This document shows positions 42,858-53,412 of a stretch of DNA of 58,603 nucleotides, piece by piece. The translations under genes were made by a program, and so were the position numbers. Source of the DNA: Betaproteobacteria bacterium (lineage in GTDB: Bacteria > Pseudomonadota > Gammaproteobacteria > Burkholderiales > Rhodocyclaceae). The DNA is taken from the NCBI GenBank assembly GCA_016194935.1, contig JACQAO010000054.1:1-58603 (forward strand), given 5' to 3'. The notes below the pieces were generated by a model. That model was not told the origin of the DNA. It did no database searches and saw only the letters and a program-made list of their open reading frames with translations. How positions within the stretch are numbered: position 1 is the first letter of the stretch; every line of letters starts with the position of its first letter.

Positions 42858-42999
42858 AGCGGCGATCCGCGCCGGGTGCCGATATTCTCCCACAGACCAC
42901 GGCTAAGAGCCTATTTCAGTAAGGAGGGCGGCATGCTCCAATGATACAATTTGAAGATTCCAATATTGGCGTTGCCAGGCGCTTGCAGCCAAAGCGGCA

Positions 43000-45348
43000 A
43001 TGGCGCTCAATCACGACGGCATGGATTTTCCAAGGCGCGGACTACTGGTTTTTTGGGTGATGCTCGGCGCTTCAGGCGCGCCTGCCGCAGCCGGCAATGC
43101 AGGCATCCCGCTATCTGCATCCAGCCAGAGCCAGGTCCTGATCAGCCCTGATTGGTGGCCGCCGGCGCTGAAGTTGTCGACGCAACTACTGCCGCTGCTG
43201 CGTACCAGTACCGAGCCTCGCCCGACTTTTTTTGCCGCTGATCGGATCAGCGGTCAGAGCGATGTCGAGACGGTGGCCCAGGGCCATGTCGAGATGCGCA
43301 GAATCGGCAGCGCCTTGACGGCTGACTTCCTGACCTACTGGCAAAACGAAGACCAGATTGAGGCGGTCGGCAACGTCCGCCTGATCCAGAATGAAGATGT
43401 CATCACGGGCCCGAAATTGCGCCTGCAGCTTGAAGACAACGTCGGTTATTTCGAAACGCCGCAATACACGATCAAGCGGGCCGCAGCCGGTAAAGCCGGG
43501 ATAGAGCCGGATCAGATGACTACCGGCAGCGGCCACGCCAGGCGGATCGACTTTGAAGGCGAGGATCACTACCGGCTCACCGATGCGACCTATAGCACCT
43601 GCCGCCAGGTCAATCCGGATTGGTATGCGCGTTCCGACAGTATGAGTCTCGACTACAGCCGCGAGGAGGGCGTGGCGCGTGGCGCGACGCTGGTATTCCA
43701 GGGTGTGCCGATCCTGTACGCGCCGTGGTTCAGTTTTTCGCTGAACAACCAGCGCAAGAGCGGCCTGCTTTCGCCCACCATCGGCACCACCAGCAATGGC
43801 GGCATTGAAATGACCTTGCCGTACTACTGGAATATCGCCCCGAATATGGATGCGACGATTTCGCCCCGCACCATTTCCAAACGCGGCATACAGTGGGGCG
43901 GCGAATTCCGTTACCTGAATCCGAATTACAGCGGCATCCTGCGCGGCGAATACCTGCCCGATGACCGCATCACTCATCGCAGCCGCAGCAATTTTTCCGT
44001 GACCCATGTGCAGAGTCTCGGCCCCGGACTGACCGGCAGCCTGAATTTAAACGGTGTTTCGGACGACACTTATTTTACGGATCTGTCGGCGCGCCTGACT
44101 AACATCGCGCAGAACAATCTGCTCCGCCAGGGCGTGCTGTCCTACAGCAGCGGCTGGTGGAACGCCAGCCTGATGGCGCAACGCTACCAAACACTGCAAG
44201 ACCCGGCCTTGCCGCCGGTCAATGTGCCTTACCACCGTTTGCCGCAACTGACCTTGAATGCCTACCGGGGAGATTTCCCGCTCGGCAGCGCGTTCACCTT
44301 CAGCGGCGAATATGTGAACTTCAGCCATCCGACCCTGGCGCTGGCGAAGCGCACCACTTTGTATCCGCAGTTGTCGCTGCCGCTGCAGACCACGGCGTTC
44401 TACATCACGCCCAGGATTGGCTTGCACCTGACCCACTACAGCCTGGAGCGCCAGGCCGCCGGCACGCCCGCCCAACTGACCAGCAAAGTGCCGACCTACA
44501 GTGTCGATAGCGGAATTTATTTCGAGCGCAGCACCGATTGGTTCGGCAGGACCCTGACACAAACACTGGAGCCCCGGCTGTATTACCTGTATGTGCCGAA
44601 GCGCGACCAGAGCCTGATCCCGGTGTTCGATACGGGCCTGGCTGATTTCAACTTCGCCCAGATTTTCTCGGATAACCGCTATGTGGGCGGTGATCGTGTC
44701 GGCGACGCGAATCAGGCCACCGTCGCGCTGACGTCGCGCCTGATCGATCCGGCTACGGGCGGTGAATTACTGCGCGGCGTGTTGGGGCAGCGCTATTATT
44801 TCGAGCAACAGCAAGTGACGTTGCCGGGAGAAATCGCGCGCACCGCAAAGACTGCCGACTTCCTCGCTGCGCTTTCGGGTAAAGTATCGCCGAAGATTTC
44901 CCTGGACAGCGGCTGGCAGTACAATCCACGCGACAAGCGCACCGAGCGCCTGACCCTGGGCGCACGCTACCAGCCGGAAATCGCCAAGGTCATCAACGCC
45001 GGTTACCGCTACAGCCGCGATCTGCTTGGCCAGATCGATGTCTCGGTGCAATGGCCGTTGTGGGGGGGCTGGTCGGGTGTCGGCAGATACAATTACTCGC
45101 TCAAGGAAAATCGCATCATCGAGACCATCGGCGGCCTGGAATACAATGCCGGTTGTTGGGCCTCGCGTCTGGTAGTGCAACGCATCGCCACCGCCGCCGG
45201 GCAATCCAGCAGCGCCATATTCGTGCAACTGGAACTGAACGGTTTTTCCAGTATCGGCTCCAACCCGCTGGAAATGCTCAAGCGTAATATCCCCGGTTAT
45301 GGCCGGATCAACCAGCCTGTCGCCGATCCGGCTTTCGCTGCGAATTGA
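43000..45348 (+). CDS. lptD: LPS-assembly outer-membrane protein LptD
   Basis: A 782-residue beta-barrel that places LPS in the outer leaflet with LptE. The N-terminal signal is RRGLLVFWVMLGASGAPAAAG. The LptA-like jellyroll is FFAADRISGQSDVETVAQGH and ALTADFLTYWQNEDQIEAVG; the barrel contains VPILYAPWFSFSLNNQRKSG, YYWNIAPNMDATISPRTISK and WSGVGRYNYSLKENRIIETI. Only two mature Cys are obvious (TYSTCRQ and NAGCWA), fewer than the four of E. coli LptD. ATG 43000 or ATG 43021 could be the start; neither has a strong ribosome-binding site. First gene of lptD-surA-pdxA-rsmA. Confidence 0.96.
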   Translation: MALNHDGMDFPRRGLLVFWVMLGASGAPAAAGNAGIPLSASSQSQVLISPDWWPPALKLSTQLLPLLRTSTEPRPTFFAADRISGQSDVETVAQGHVEMRRIGSALTADFLTYWQNEDQIEAVGNVRLIQNEDVITGPKLRLQLEDNVGYFETPQYTIKRAAAGKAGIEPDQMTTGSGHARRIDFEGEDHYRLTDATYSTCRQVNPDWYARSDSMSLDYSREEGVARGATLVFQGVPILYAPWFSFSLNNQRKSGLLSPTIGTTSNGGIEMTLPYYWNIAPNMDATISPRTISKRGIQWGGEFRYLNPNYSGILRGEYLPDDRITHRSRSNFSVTHVQSLGPGLTGSLNLNGVSDDTYFTDLSARLTNIAQNNLLRQGVLSYSSGWWNASLMAQRYQTLQDPALPPVNVPYHRLPQLTLNAYRGDFPLGSAFTFSGEYVNFSHPTLALAKRTTLYPQLSLPLQTTAFYITPRIGLHLTHYSLERQAAGTPAQLTSKVPTYSVDSGIYFERSTDWFGRTLTQTLEPRLYYLYVPKRDQSLIPVFDTGLADFNFAQIFSDNRYVGGDRVGDANQATVALTSRLIDPATGGELLRGVLGQRYYFEQQQVTLPGEIARTAKTADFLAALSGKVSPKISLDSGWQYNPRDKRTERLTLGARYQPEIAKVINAGYRYSRDLLGQIDVSVQWPLWGGWSGVGRYNYSLKENRIIETIGGLEYNAGCWASRLVVQRIATAAGQSSSAIFVQLELNGFSSIGSNPLEMLKRNIPGYGRINQPVADPAFAAN

Positions 45349-45396
45349 CGGGTTGGACGCGAACTACATTTACTTTATATGAGTCACTGCATACCT

Positions 45397-46716
45397 ATGA
45401 AATCCTTGCGCACCCTCCTGATATTTACCGCTGTCCTGTGGTCGGGCGGCGCTGTCGCACAGGCCGCAAAACCTGTCGCTCCGCCCAAACCCATCGAGGC
45501 CGACCGCATCGTTGCAGTGGTGAACGATGAGGCGATCACCCTGCATGAACTGCGCGCGCGTATTGCCGCCGTCGAGCGGCAGTTGCGCGCCCAGGGTACG
45601 CAACTGCCGCCACCCGATGTGCTGGAAAAACAGATGCTGGAGCGCATGATCGTCGACCGTGTCCAGCTCCAGTTCGCCAAGGAAAGCGGGACCCATGTGG
45701 ATGACGCCCAGTTGGATGCGGCGCTGCGCAGGATTGCCGACTCCAACCGCCTGAGCCTCGCCGATTTTCGCGCTGCACTGGAGAAGGACGGCATCGCCTG
45801 GAGCAAGTTCCGCGAAGAGATTCGTGACGAAATGACCATCGCCCGTTTGCGCGAGCACGAAGTGGAGAACCGCATCAACGTGTCCGAAGGCGAGATCGAT
45901 AATTACCTGGCCAACCCCGAGAGCAGCGCTGCCGCCAATGAGGAAGTTCATCTGGCGCATATCCTGTTGCGCGTGCCGGAACAGGCCAGTCCGGATCAAC
46001 TACAGCGTATCCGCGCGCGTGCCGAGCAGGCCTTGGCGCAATTGAAACGCGGCGACGATTTTGCCAAGGTGGCGGCAAGTTTTTCGGATGCGCCCGATGC
46101 GCTCAGCGGCGGCTCGATCGGATTGCGTCCGCTGGATCGCTTGCCCAGCCTCTATGCCGACGCAGCGCGCAACTTGAAACCGGGGGAGTTCAGCGGAATT
46201 TTGCGCAGCCCTGCGGGTTTTCATATCATCAAACTGATCGAGCGTACCGGCGGCGCCCAGGCTGCGCAGACGCAACAGCAGACACATGCGCGGCACATCC
46301 TGATCAAGGTCAATGACGCAGTGTCGGATGCCGAGGCCAGGCGCAAGCTGATGGTGCTGAAAGAGCGGCTGGATAACGGCGCAGATTTTGCCGAGCTGGC
46401 GCGCCTCAATTCCAACGATCTTTCCGCAGCCAAAGGCGGTGATCTGGGTTGGCTTTATCCAGGCGACACCGTGCCGGAGTTTGAAAAAGCCATGGACGCC
46501 CTGAAAATCAACGAAATCAGCCAGCCGGTGCGGACGCAGTTTGGCTGGCATCTGATCCAGGTATTGGGGCGGCGTGTCGAGGATGCCTCGCCGGAACGCA
46601 AGCGCATGCTTGCCCGCCAGGTGTTGCGCGAGCGCAAGGCGGACGAAGCCTATCAGGACTGGCTGCGCCAGTTGCGCGACCGCGCCTACGTCGAGTACCG
46701 GCTGGAAGAACACTAG
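45397..46716 (+). CDS. surA: Periplasmic chaperone/peptidyl-prolyl isomerase SurA
   Basis: Helps outer-membrane proteins such as LptD to fold. About 439 residues from ATG 45397 (a start six codons earlier is possible). Signal peptide [18 protein letters not shown]; chaperone domain [20 protein letters not shown]; two parvulin domains, the first around [17 protein letters not shown] and the second around [20 protein letters not shown] with [20 protein letters not shown]. Downstream of lptD, as in E. coli; the stop region overlaps the earliest possible pdxA start. Confidence 0.97.
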   Translation: MKSLRTLLIFTAVLWSGGAVAQAAKPVAPPKPIEADRIVAVVNDEAITLHELRARIAAVERQLRAQGTQLPPPDVLEKQMLERMIVDRVQLQFAKESGTHVDDAQLDAALRRIADSNRLSLADFRAALEKDGIAWSKFREEIRDEMTIARLREHEVENRINVSEGEIDNYLANPESSAAANEEVHLAHILLRVPEQASPDQLQRIRARAEQALAQLKRGDDFAKVAASFSDAPDALSGGSIGLRPLDRLPSLYADAARNLKPGEFSGILRSPAGFHIIKLIERTGGAQAAQTQQQTHARHILIKVNDAVSDAEARRKLMVLKERLDNGADFAELARLNSNDLSAAKGGDLGWLYPGDTVPEFEKAMDALKINEISQPVRTQFGWHLIQVLGRRVEDASPERKRMLARQVLRERKADEAYQDWLRQLRDRAYVEYRLEEH

Positions 46717-46742
46717 TGCCCGAAGTTGCTTCTAGGGTACTA

Positions 46743-47690
46743 ATGACGGCAGGGCGCTTGCCGGTGATTGCCGTGACCAGCGGCGAGCCGGCGGGGATCG
46801 GCCCCGATCTATGCCTGATGCTTGCCCGGCGCGGCTTTCCGGCGCGCATTGTGGTCATCGGCGACCGGGAATTACTGGCGCAACGCGCCCAACAACTGGG
46901 ATTCGAGCCTGGCAAGCTTGAAATTCGACATGTAGCCTTGCGGGCGCCATGCACGCCGGGCTTGCTCGATCCCGCCAACGCCGTCTACGTGCGTGACGTT
47001 CTCGATCTTGCCATCGCAGGTTGTCTTTCCCGCGAATTTGCCGCGATGGTCACTGCCCCCGTGCACAAAGGCGTGTTCAACGATGCCGGAATTCCCTTCA
47101 CCGGCCATACCGAATACCTGGCGCAAAAAACCGCGACGCCGCGCGTCGTGATGCTGTTGGCCGGCGCAGGTCTGCGGGTCGCCTTGGCGACCACCCACCT
47201 GGCCCTGAAGGACGTGCCGGCGGCGATTACCCGCGACGGCCTGGAGGCGACCATCCGCATCCTGCATGCCGACTTGATCGCCAGATTCGGCATCGCCCAC
47301 CCGCGTATTCTGGTGGCCGGCCTCAACCCGCACGCCGGCGAGAGCGGTCACATGGGGCGCGAGGAGATAGAAGTGATCGCGCCGGTGCTGGAGAAATTGC
47401 GCCAGCCCGAACACGGCGGCATGGATCTGGTGGGGCCGCTGCCAGCGGATACGCTGTTCACCAAACAAGTGCTGGCCGGCTCCGACGCGCAACTGGCGAT
47501 GTATCACGATCAAGGCCTGGCGGTGTTGAAATACGCGGCTTTCGAGGATGGCGTCAATGTCACTCTGGGCCTGCCGATTGTGCGTACTTCGGTCGACCAC
47601 GGCACGGCGCTGGCTCTGGCGGGGACGGGACGCGCCGATCCGCGCAGCCTGTTCGCGGCGGTCGACGCCGCGCTGGCGCTGACGGGATGA
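46743..47690 (+). CDS. pdxA: 4-hydroxythreonine-4-phosphate dehydrogenase
   Basis: A vitamin B6 biosynthesis enzyme needing NAD and a divalent metal. About 315 residues. Seen: [18 protein letters not shown] at the N-terminus, [26 protein letters not shown] with a metal-binding His, [15 protein letters not shown], and [20 protein letters not shown] near the C-terminus. ATG 46743 with AGGG upstream gives the usual N-terminus; GTG 46716, overlapping surA's stop, is the other option. The stop overlaps the rsmA start (ATGA). Confidence 0.97.
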   Translation: MTAGRLPVIAVTSGEPAGIGPDLCLMLARRGFPARIVVIGDRELLAQRAQQLGFEPGKLEIRHVALRAPCTPGLLDPANAVYVRDVLDLAIAGCLSREFAAMVTAPVHKGVFNDAGIPFTGHTEYLAQKTATPRVVMLLAGAGLRVALATTHLALKDVPAAITRDGLEATIRILHADLIARFGIAHPRILVAGLNPHAGESGHMGREEIEVIAPVLEKLRQPEHGGMDLVGPLPADTLFTKQVLAGSDAQLAMYHDQGLAVLKYAAFEDGVNVTLGLPIVRTSVDHGTALALAGTGRADPRSLFAAVDAALALTG

Positions 47691-48478
47691 CCAACGGGAA
47701 TCCCCGTGGGATGAAGCACGTTCCGCGCAAGCGGTTCGGACAAAATTTCCTGGTGTCGCCTGGTGTCGTCGCCGACATCGTTGCCGCCATCGCACCGCAG
47801 CCCGGCGATACGCTGGTGGAAATCGGGCCGGGGCTGGGCGCTCTGACCGCGCCCTTGCTCGGCCGGCTCAAGCATCTGCATGTGGTGGAAATCGACCGCG
47901 ATCTGATCGCCCTGCTGCAACGGGATTATCCGCAGGAGCAACTGACCATCCATCAGGGCGACGCGCTGCTGTTCGATTTTGCCGCGCTCGGCGAGCGGCT
48001 GCGTATCGTCGGCAACCTGCCCTACAATATTTCCACGCCCTTGCTGTTTCATCTTGCCGGTTTCGCGGGGCAGGTGCGCGACATGCACTTCATGTTGCAA
48101 AAAGAAGTGGTGGATCGCATGGTATCCGCGCCGGGCGGCCCGGAATATGGCCGTCTGTCGGTGATGCTGCAATACCGCTATGCGATGGAGCGGTTGTTGC
48201 TGGTGCCGCCGGAAGCTTTCGAGCCAGCCCCGAAAGTGGCGTCGGCCATTGTGCGTATGATCCCATTGCCGGTCACGGCATTGGCGGCGCGCGACGAATC
48301 CGTATTTGCACGGGTGGTGATGACGGCTTTCGGCCAGCGCCGCAAAATGTTGCGCAATACCCTGCGGGAATTGATTGGTGAATCTGATCTGGCCGCGCTG
48401 GATATCAAACCCACGGCGCGCGCCGAAGAGCTCGGGGTTGCCGATTACGTGCGGATTGCCAACGCGCTGACGGCTTGA
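47687..48478 (+). CDS. rsmA: 16S rRNA adenine-N6-dimethyltransferase (KsgA)
   Basis: Dimethylates two adjacent adenines near the 3' end of 16S rRNA. About 263 residues. Seen: [20 protein letters not shown], the SAM motif [33 protein letters not shown], the catalytic motif [15 protein letters not shown], and [12 protein letters not shown]. The ATG overlapping pdxA's stop was used; an ATG eight codons later (47711) is possible. Last gene of the lptD operon; it converges with the transglycosylase gene. Confidence 0.97.
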   Translation: MTNGNPRGMKHVPRKRFGQNFLVSPGVVADIVAAIAPQPGDTLVEIGPGLGALTAPLLGRLKHLHVVEIDRDLIALLQRDYPQEQLTIHQGDALLFDFAALGERLRIVGNLPYNISTPLLFHLAGFAGQVRDMHFMLQKEVVDRMVSAPGGPEYGRLSVMLQYRYAMERLLLVPPEAFEPAPKVASAIVRMIPLPVTALAARDESVFARVVMTAFGQRRKMLRNTLRELIGESDLAALDIKPTARAEELGVADYVRIANALTA

Positions 48479-48492
48479 ACCGTAGCAGTCTG

Positions 48493-49113
48493 TCAGTGGT
48501 ATCCCTGGGATGCGCTGTAGCGTACTGTTCCCTGCCGCCAATCCCACTGTCGTTCCCACGCCGCCCTTACCATATTTGGATATTCGGCTTGCCCCAGGCT
48601 GCCGTTATAGCGGCCAAGAGCGCGGAACAGATCGCCTTTCTCCATGTCGAGGTAGTGGCGCAATATGGTGCAACCATAGCGCAGGTTGGTGCGCAGGTGA
48701 AACAGGTTGTTGTCTTTCTGCCCGATCAGTTTTACCCAGAACGGCATCACCTGCATGTAACCGCGCGCACCGGCGCGCGACACGGCGTATTTCTTGAAGC
48801 CGCTTTCCACCTGGATCAGGCCGAGCACCAGTTGCGGATCCAGGCCGGCGCGTTTGGCCTCGTAGTAGACGGTTCTGAGAAACTCCAGGCGCGCGCTGCG
48901 GTCGGGCATGCGCTTTTCCAGGCGGCGCGACATTTCATTGGTCCAGGCAATGCCTTCCGCCCGGCTGGGGAACTCCGGCTCGGGCGCGGCGCGGTCGGAG
49001 ACGCTGGCTTGCAGGGCCGCCTGGACACTGACGGCGAGCGGTTCGTATTGCTGCGTTCCGGCCTGCGCCAATCCGGCGCAGGCAAGCAATATCAGCGCTG
49101 AAATCAGGCGCAC
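48493..49113 (-). CDS. Lytic transglycosylase (SLT domain)
   Basis: A 206-residue exported peptidoglycan lyase. Signal peptide about residues 1-19 ([13 protein letters not shown]). The catalytic domain starts near 100: [20 protein letters not shown] with the catalytic Glu, then [54 protein letters not shown]. The order matches single-domain transglycosylases beside proS in betaproteobacteria. It overlaps the proS stop by 10 bases. Confidence 0.93.
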   Translation of the reverse strand: MRLISALILLACAGLAQAGTQQYEPLAVSVQAALQASVSDRAAPEPEFPSRAEGIAWTNEMSRRLEKRMPDRSARLEFLRTVYYEAKRAGLDPQLVLGLIQVESGFKKYAVSRAGARGYMQVMPFWVKLIGQKDNNLFHLRTNLRYGCTILRHYLDMEKGDLFRALGRYNGSLGQAEYPNMVRAAWERQWDWRQGTVRYSASQGYH

Positions 49114-50840
49114 AGGCGTTCCCGAATGAATGCCGCCAGATCGTCCTGGAGTATCATCGTTGCCTCGGCATCGCGCCGTCCCTTGTATTCAATCTTGCCT
49201 TCTTTCAGGCCGCGCTCGCCGATGACAAAGCGATGCGGCACGCCGACCAGTTCCCAGTCGGCGAACATCACTCCAGGACGCTCGTCACGGTCGTCGAGGA
49301 TCACGTCAATGCCGGCTGCCGCCAGTTCGGCGTAGAGCGCGTCCGCCGCCGCGCGCACGGCTTCGGATTTGCCATAGCCCATAGGCGCCACCACCGCCGT
49401 AAATGGCGCAATGGCGTCCGGAAAGATAATGCCGCGTTCGTCGTGTCCCTGCTCGATGGCGGCGCCGACGATGCGCGTGACGCCGATGCCGTAGCAGCCC
49501 ATTTCCATCATCTGCGGCTGGCCCTGCTCATTGAGGTATGTGCATTTCAGCGCTTCGGCATACTTGGTGCGCAACTGGAAGATATGTCCGACTTCGATGC
49601 CGCGACAGAGTTCCAGTGTCCCTTTGCCATCCGGAGAGGGGTCTCCGGCGACGGCGTTGCGCAGGTCGGCGACGTCTTTGCCTGTGACATCCGGAAAATC
49701 CCGTCCGAAGTTGACGCCAGCGAGGTGGAAACCCTCTTCATTGGCGCCGCAGACAAAGTCACTCATTACAGCCGCCGCCCGGTCCGCAAACACGGTAAAC
49801 CCATTCAGGCCCGCCGGGCCTATGTAGCCAGGTTTGCAGCCGAGCATGGCCACAATTTCCTGGTCATTGGCGAAACGAAACCTGCCGATGATTTTTTGCG
49901 TCTTGATTTCATTCAGTTCGTGGTCGCCGCGCAACAGCAACAAGGCGAAGCGTTCCGTTCCGCTCACCCGGATGCCTTCACGAATCACGGCGATCACTTT
50001 GACTATGCTGGCGAGGGGAATATTCAGAAACTGTGCAACTTCTTCACATTTGGTTTTACCCGGCGTGGCGACCTTTTGCATCGTTTGCGCAGCCGCTGCG
50101 CGTGGCGTAGCGGGTGCGAGGGCCTCGGCCAGCTCGATGTTGGCGGCGTAGTCCGAACCCGCGCCGGGGCAGTAAGCGATTGCGTCTTCGCCGGAATCGG
50201 CCAGCACATGAAATTCGTGCGAGCCGGCGCCGCCAATCGAACCGGTGTCTGCCGCCACGGCGCGGAACCGCAATCCGAGCCGGGTGAAGATGCGGGTGTA
50301 GGTGTCGTACATGTTGCGGTATTCGCGCTGCAAGTCTTCGAAGTCGGCGTGGAACGAATAACCATCCTTCATCAGGAACTCGCGCCCGCGCATCACGCCG
50401 AAGCGGGGACGGATCTCGTCGCGGAACTTGGTCTGGATCTGGTAGAAGTGGCGCGGCAACTGGCGGTAGCTCTTGATCTCGCGGCGCACAATGTCGGTGA
50501 TGACTTCCTCGTGGGTCGGGCCGATGACAAAATCGCGCTGATGGCGGTCCTTGAGGCGCAGCAGTTCCGGGCCGTATTGTTCCAGACGGCCGGATTCCTG
50601 CCACAGCTCCGCCGGCTGCACCGCCGGCATCAACAGCTCGATGGCGCCGGCGCGGTTCATCTCCTCGCGCACGATGGCTTCGATCTTGCGCAGCACGCGC
50701 AGACCCAGCGGCATCCAGGTGTAGATGCCCCCGGCGAGGCGGCGGATCAGGCCGGCGCGCAGCATCAACTGGTGGCTGACGATCTCGGCGTCCGAAGGCG
50801 CTTCTTTGAGGGTGGCGATGAAGAATTTGCTGGCGCGCAT
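49104..50840 (-). CDS. proS: Prolyl-tRNA synthetase
   Basis: Charges tRNA-Pro. 578 residues from ATG 50840; the frame extends upstream without similarity. Class II motifs: [80 protein letters not shown], with the YbaK-like editing insertion at about 220-380, [20 protein letters not shown] and the anticodon-binding C-terminus. Normal bacterial-type length. Divergent from rppH across 157 bases. Confidence 0.98.
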   Translation of the reverse strand: MRASKFFIATLKEAPSDAEIVSHQLMLRAGLIRRLAGGIYTWMPLGLRVLRKIEAIVREEMNRAGAIELLMPAVQPAELWQESGRLEQYGPELLRLKDRHQRDFVIGPTHEEVITDIVRREIKSYRQLPRHFYQIQTKFRDEIRPRFGVMRGREFLMKDGYSFHADFEDLQREYRNMYDTYTRIFTRLGLRFRAVAADTGSIGGAGSHEFHVLADSGEDAIAYCPGAGSDYAANIELAEALAPATPRAAAAQTMQKVATPGKTKCEEVAQFLNIPLASIVKVIAVIREGIRVSGTERFALLLLRGDHELNEIKTQKIIGRFRFANDQEIVAMLGCKPGYIGPAGLNGFTVFADRAAAVMSDFVCGANEEGFHLAGVNFGRDFPDVTGKDVADLRNAVAGDPSPDGKGTLELCRGIEVGHIFQLRTKYAEALKCTYLNEQGQPQMMEMGCYGIGVTRIVGAAIEQGHDERGIIFPDAIAPFTAVVAPMGYGKSEAVRAAADALYAELAAAGIDVILDDRDERPGVMFADWELVGVPHRFVIGERGLKEGKIEYKGRRDAEATMILQDDLAAFIRERLCA

Positions 50841-50997
50841 AGCGAAATCCGGAAGTGCGGTAAGAATAAATGCGGATTCTACCGCGTGCCTGCCCGCCTT
50901 TGCCGGATAGAAACGCCGGGCGCAGGATTTACCTTCTATTCCTGCCAAAACTGTGAAAAAATGACGGTAACTTGATTGAAGAATTGAAGGTACCAAC

Positions 50998-51522
50998 ATG
51001 CTTGACCGTGAAGGCTATCGCCCGAACGTCGGCATCGTTCTGGTGAATGGCCGCAACGAAGTCTTCTGGGGTAAGCGCATACGCGAGCATTCCTGGCAGT
51101 TTCCGCAGGGAGGCATAGACAAGGGCGAGACGCCCGAGCAGGCGATGTACCGCGAACTGCACGAGGAAGTCGGCCTGATGCCGGAACATGTCGAGATCCT
51201 CGGTCGCACCCGTGACTGGCTGCGTTACGACGTACCCCGGCAGTGGGTGCGCCGCGAATGGCGCAATACCTACAAGGGCCAGAAACAAATCTGGTTCCTG
51301 TTGCGCATGACAGGCCGCGATACCGATGTCTGCCTGCGCGCCAGCAGTCATCCGGAGTTCGATGCCTGGCGCTGGAGTGATTACTGGGTGCCGCTGGACG
51401 CAGTGATCGAATTCAAACGCGTCGTCTATCAGCAAGCGCTGACAGAGTTGGCGCGGCATCTGTTCCTCCATCCGACGGGACGAAAACCAGGATGGGACTC
51501 GCTGCCGGTGTTGGAGAATTGA
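50998..51522 (+). CDS. rppH: RNA pyrophosphohydrolase RppH
   Basis: Removes pyrophosphate from 5' triphosphate RNA and so starts mRNA decay. 174 residues. Nudix box at about 38-60: [20 protein letters not shown] followed by VGL. N-terminal [21 protein letters not shown] and C-terminal [20 protein letters not shown] are typical of the RppH subgroup. Divergent from proS. One base separates it from the CNP1-like gene. Confidence 0.97.
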   Translation: MLDREGYRPNVGIVLVNGRNEVFWGKRIREHSWQFPQGGIDKGETPEQAMYRELHEEVGLMPEHVEILGRTRDWLRYDVPRQWVRREWRNTYKGQKQIWFLLRMTGRDTDVCLRASSHPEFDAWRWSDYWVPLDAVIEFKRVVYQQALTELARHLFLHPTGRKPGWDSLPVLEN

Positions 51523-51523
51523 A

Positions 51524-52066
51524 GTGAAACGCAGCGCGTTCTGTTTGTGCGCGGGCTTGGGCCTGAGCCTGAGTCTGGGCCTGGTTGCCGCCGCTGCTCC
51601 GGCTCAGTACAGCGTGGACCAGGGCTACGATACTGCGGATTCGCAGCGAGGCCACGAAAGCGAAGTACCTCTGCCGGCATTCCCCCGGCAGGAAAATCTG
51701 GTCGAGTTTTATGTCAGTGCGCCCGCCAGCAATCACTTCTTCATTGATGCCAAGTCTGTGAGCATTGGCCCGGACGGCGTAGTGCGTTATACCCTGGTGG
51801 TGAAGACGGCGGGCGGCGCCACCAACATCAGCTACGAGGGAATCCGCTGCAGCACCTCTGAATATAAATTATTTGCGACGGGACGCAGTGATGGCGCCTG
51901 GGCCAGGGCGCGTACCGATGATTGGCGCCCGATTGAAAACAAGAACATCAATCGTCACCACGCGGCCTTGAACAGCGAATATTTTTGTCATGACGGCTTG
52001 CCGCCCGACAGCGCCGCCGAAGGCGTAGCTGCACTCCGGCGAGTCGAACAGCCTGGCGCGCAATGA
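51524..52066 (+). CDS. CNP1-like secreted protein
   Basis: A 180-residue exported protein with a GTG start one base after the rppH stop. Signal peptide about 1-27 (GLSLSLGLVAAAAPAQ). The CNP1-like domain shows LPAFPRQENLVEFYVSAPAS, FFIDAKSVSIGPDGVVRYTL, ATNISYEGIRCSTSEYKLFA and NRHHAALNSEYFCHDGLP with two Cys that could pair. Family function unknown; this order next to rppH is common in betaproteobacteria. Confidence 0.88.
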   Translation: MKRSAFCLCAGLGLSLSLGLVAAAAPAQYSVDQGYDTADSQRGHESEVPLPAFPRQENLVEFYVSAPASNHFFIDAKSVSIGPDGVVRYTLVVKTAGGATNISYEGIRCSTSEYKLFATGRSDGAWARARTDDWRPIENKNINRHHAALNSEYFCHDGLPPDSAAEGVAALRRVEQPGAQ

Positions 52067-52081
52067 TTTTCCGGAGCCGCC

Positions 52082-52708
52082 TTGACCACACTCGATCAAC
52101 TGATTACTGAATTCGATAAAGCCCTGCGCACGGTATTCGCTCCCGCGTCCGCAGTCAGGAGCATGCCTGGCGCCGATTTGCCGGAAGCCGTGATGGACGA
52201 GTCAGTACGCCGGCATACGGCGGCGCTGATGCGCGTCAATCACTGCGGTGAGATTTGTGCGCAGGCGCTTTATCAGGGGCAGGCGTTGACTTCTCATGAC
52301 CCATCCATCAAACAGGCGCTTGAACAGGCCGCGCAGGAAGAGACCGAACACCTGGCCTGGACAGAGCGCCGCATTACGGAATTGGGCGGACGCAAGAGCC
52401 TGCTCAATCCGCTTTGGTATGGCGGCGCGCTGGCGATAGGCGTGCTGGCGGGAAAATTCGGCGACGCATGGAATCTGGGATTCCTGGCCGAGACCGAGAG
52501 GCAGGTCGAGACGCATCTCGAAAGCCATAAGGCAAGGCTGGCCGAAGAAGATATGCGCTCCAGGAAAGTTCTGGAACAAATGCGCCTGGATGAAATCGGT
52601 CACGCCGATACGGCAATGCGTCTTGGCGCACGGGAGCTGCCGGTTCCGGTTAAACGGCTGATGCTGCTGGCTTCAACGGCGATGACAAAAACCGCCTACT
52701 ACATTTAG
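52082..52708 (+). CDS. coq7: Demethoxyubiquinone hydroxylase Coq7
   Basis: A di-iron carboxylate monooxygenase of ubiquinone synthesis, 208 residues, start codon TTG. Metal ligand motifs: [56 protein letters not shown] and [19 protein letters not shown]. The order matches the UbiF-replacing bacterial Coq7. It converges on osmC with a 4-base overlap of stop codons. Confidence 0.96.
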   Translation: MTTLDQLITEFDKALRTVFAPASAVRSMPGADLPEAVMDESVRRHTAALMRVNHCGEICAQALYQGQALTSHDPSIKQALEQAAQEETEHLAWTERRITELGGRKSLLNPLWYGGALAIGVLAGKFGDAWNLGFLAETERQVETHLESHKARLAEEDMRSRKVLEQMRLDEIGHADTAMRLGARELPVPVKRLMLLASTAMTKTAYYI

Positions 52709-53121
52709 CCTTCGACGATTTCCCAGTCATGGCTTACTTCAGCGGTCTTGCCGAGCATGATGGTCGCTGAGCAATATTTCTCCGCCGAAAGCTTGATCGC
52801 CCGCTCGACCGCTTCGGCTTTCAGTTGCTTGCCGGTGACTACAAAGTGCATGTGGATATGGGTGAACACCTTGGGATCGGTGTCGGCGCGTTCAGCGGTC
52901 ACCTTGACATCACAACCGGTGATTTCCTGACGCGCTTTTTTCAGGATCATCACGACGTCAAACGCAGTGCAGCCGCCTGCGCCCACCAGCACCATTTCCA
53001 TCGGCCTGGGCGCCAGGTTGCGTCCGCCGGCGTCGGGCGCGCCATCCATAGAAACCAGATGCCCGCTGCCTGTTTCCGCCACAAAACTCATGCCATCGAA
53101 CCATTTAACCGAGCATTCCAT
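52705..53121 (-). CDS. OsmC family peroxiredoxin-like protein
   Basis: A 138-residue OsmC/YhfA-type protein. Core motifs: [20 protein letters not shown] with the first Cys (residue 51), [20 protein letters not shown], and the second redox Cys in [15 protein letters not shown]. OsmC proteins reduce organic hydroperoxides using two Cys; the YhfA subgroup is uncharacterised. Convergent with coq7. The 557-base gap beyond its start contains the sRNA candidate and rplM promoter. Confidence 0.92.
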   Translation of the reverse strand: MECSVKWFDGMSFVAETGSGHLVSMDGAPDAGGRNLAPRPMEMVLVGAGGCTAFDVVMILKKARQEITGCDVKVTAERADTDPKVFTHIHMHFVVTGKQLKAEAVERAIKLSAEKYCSATIMLGKTAEVSHDWEIVEG

Positions 53122-53339
53122 AGTGACACCTTTCGTAGTCTGACCTGACTGAAGCGCGAATCACGGGTCACCAGCGGGAAAGCAGGCGACCTTTTAATCC
53201 AAACGGCATTGTGCAATGCGGTATTTCTGGCTACCTGTTCAAACCGGGCTTTGCCAAGGAAAATTATAGCCGTTGCTACCCCTGAAATTTTGAAAATTTA
53301 TAATCATATAGTTAGATTTGATAGGTGATATTTTGCTTG
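53122..53339. other. Gene-free upstream stretch, no feature seen
   Basis: The 218 bases upstream of osmC become AT-rich toward 53339. No frame with coding character, tRNA, repeat or convincing terminator seen. The osmC promoter should lie here but no strong -35/-10 pair was recognised. Confidence 0.5.
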
Positions 53340-53361
53340 AATAGTGACAAAAGTCACTATT
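53340..53361. promoter_or_regulatory. CRP/FNR-like palindrome upstream of the sRNA promoter
   Basis: AATAGTGAC-AAAA-GTCACTATT, a perfect 9-base inverted repeat. Read as TAGTGA-N6-TCACTA it has the half-site spacing of CRP/FNR family sites. Its centre (53350.5) is about 62 bases before the predicted start of the small RNA, the classical position for a class I activator. Function inferred. Confidence 0.55.
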
Positions 53362-53377
53362 TCCAGTACCGCCAATC

Positions 53378-53406
53378 TTGCATCGCACAATTATTCATCA
53401 TATAAT
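53378..53406 (+). promoter_or_regulatory. Predicted sigma-70 promoter of the sRNA candidate
   Basis: -35 TTGCAT at 53378-53383, 17-base spacer, perfect -10 TATAAT at 53401-53406. Transcription would start near A53413. The -35 is weak, which fits a need for the activator site upstream. Confidence 0.65.
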
Positions 53407-53412
53407 TTACCC

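Noticed and set aside
49233..50975. A 580-codon open frame opposite proS
   Set aside because: proS on the other strand is certain from class II synthetase motifs; the mirror frame has no recognisable features.
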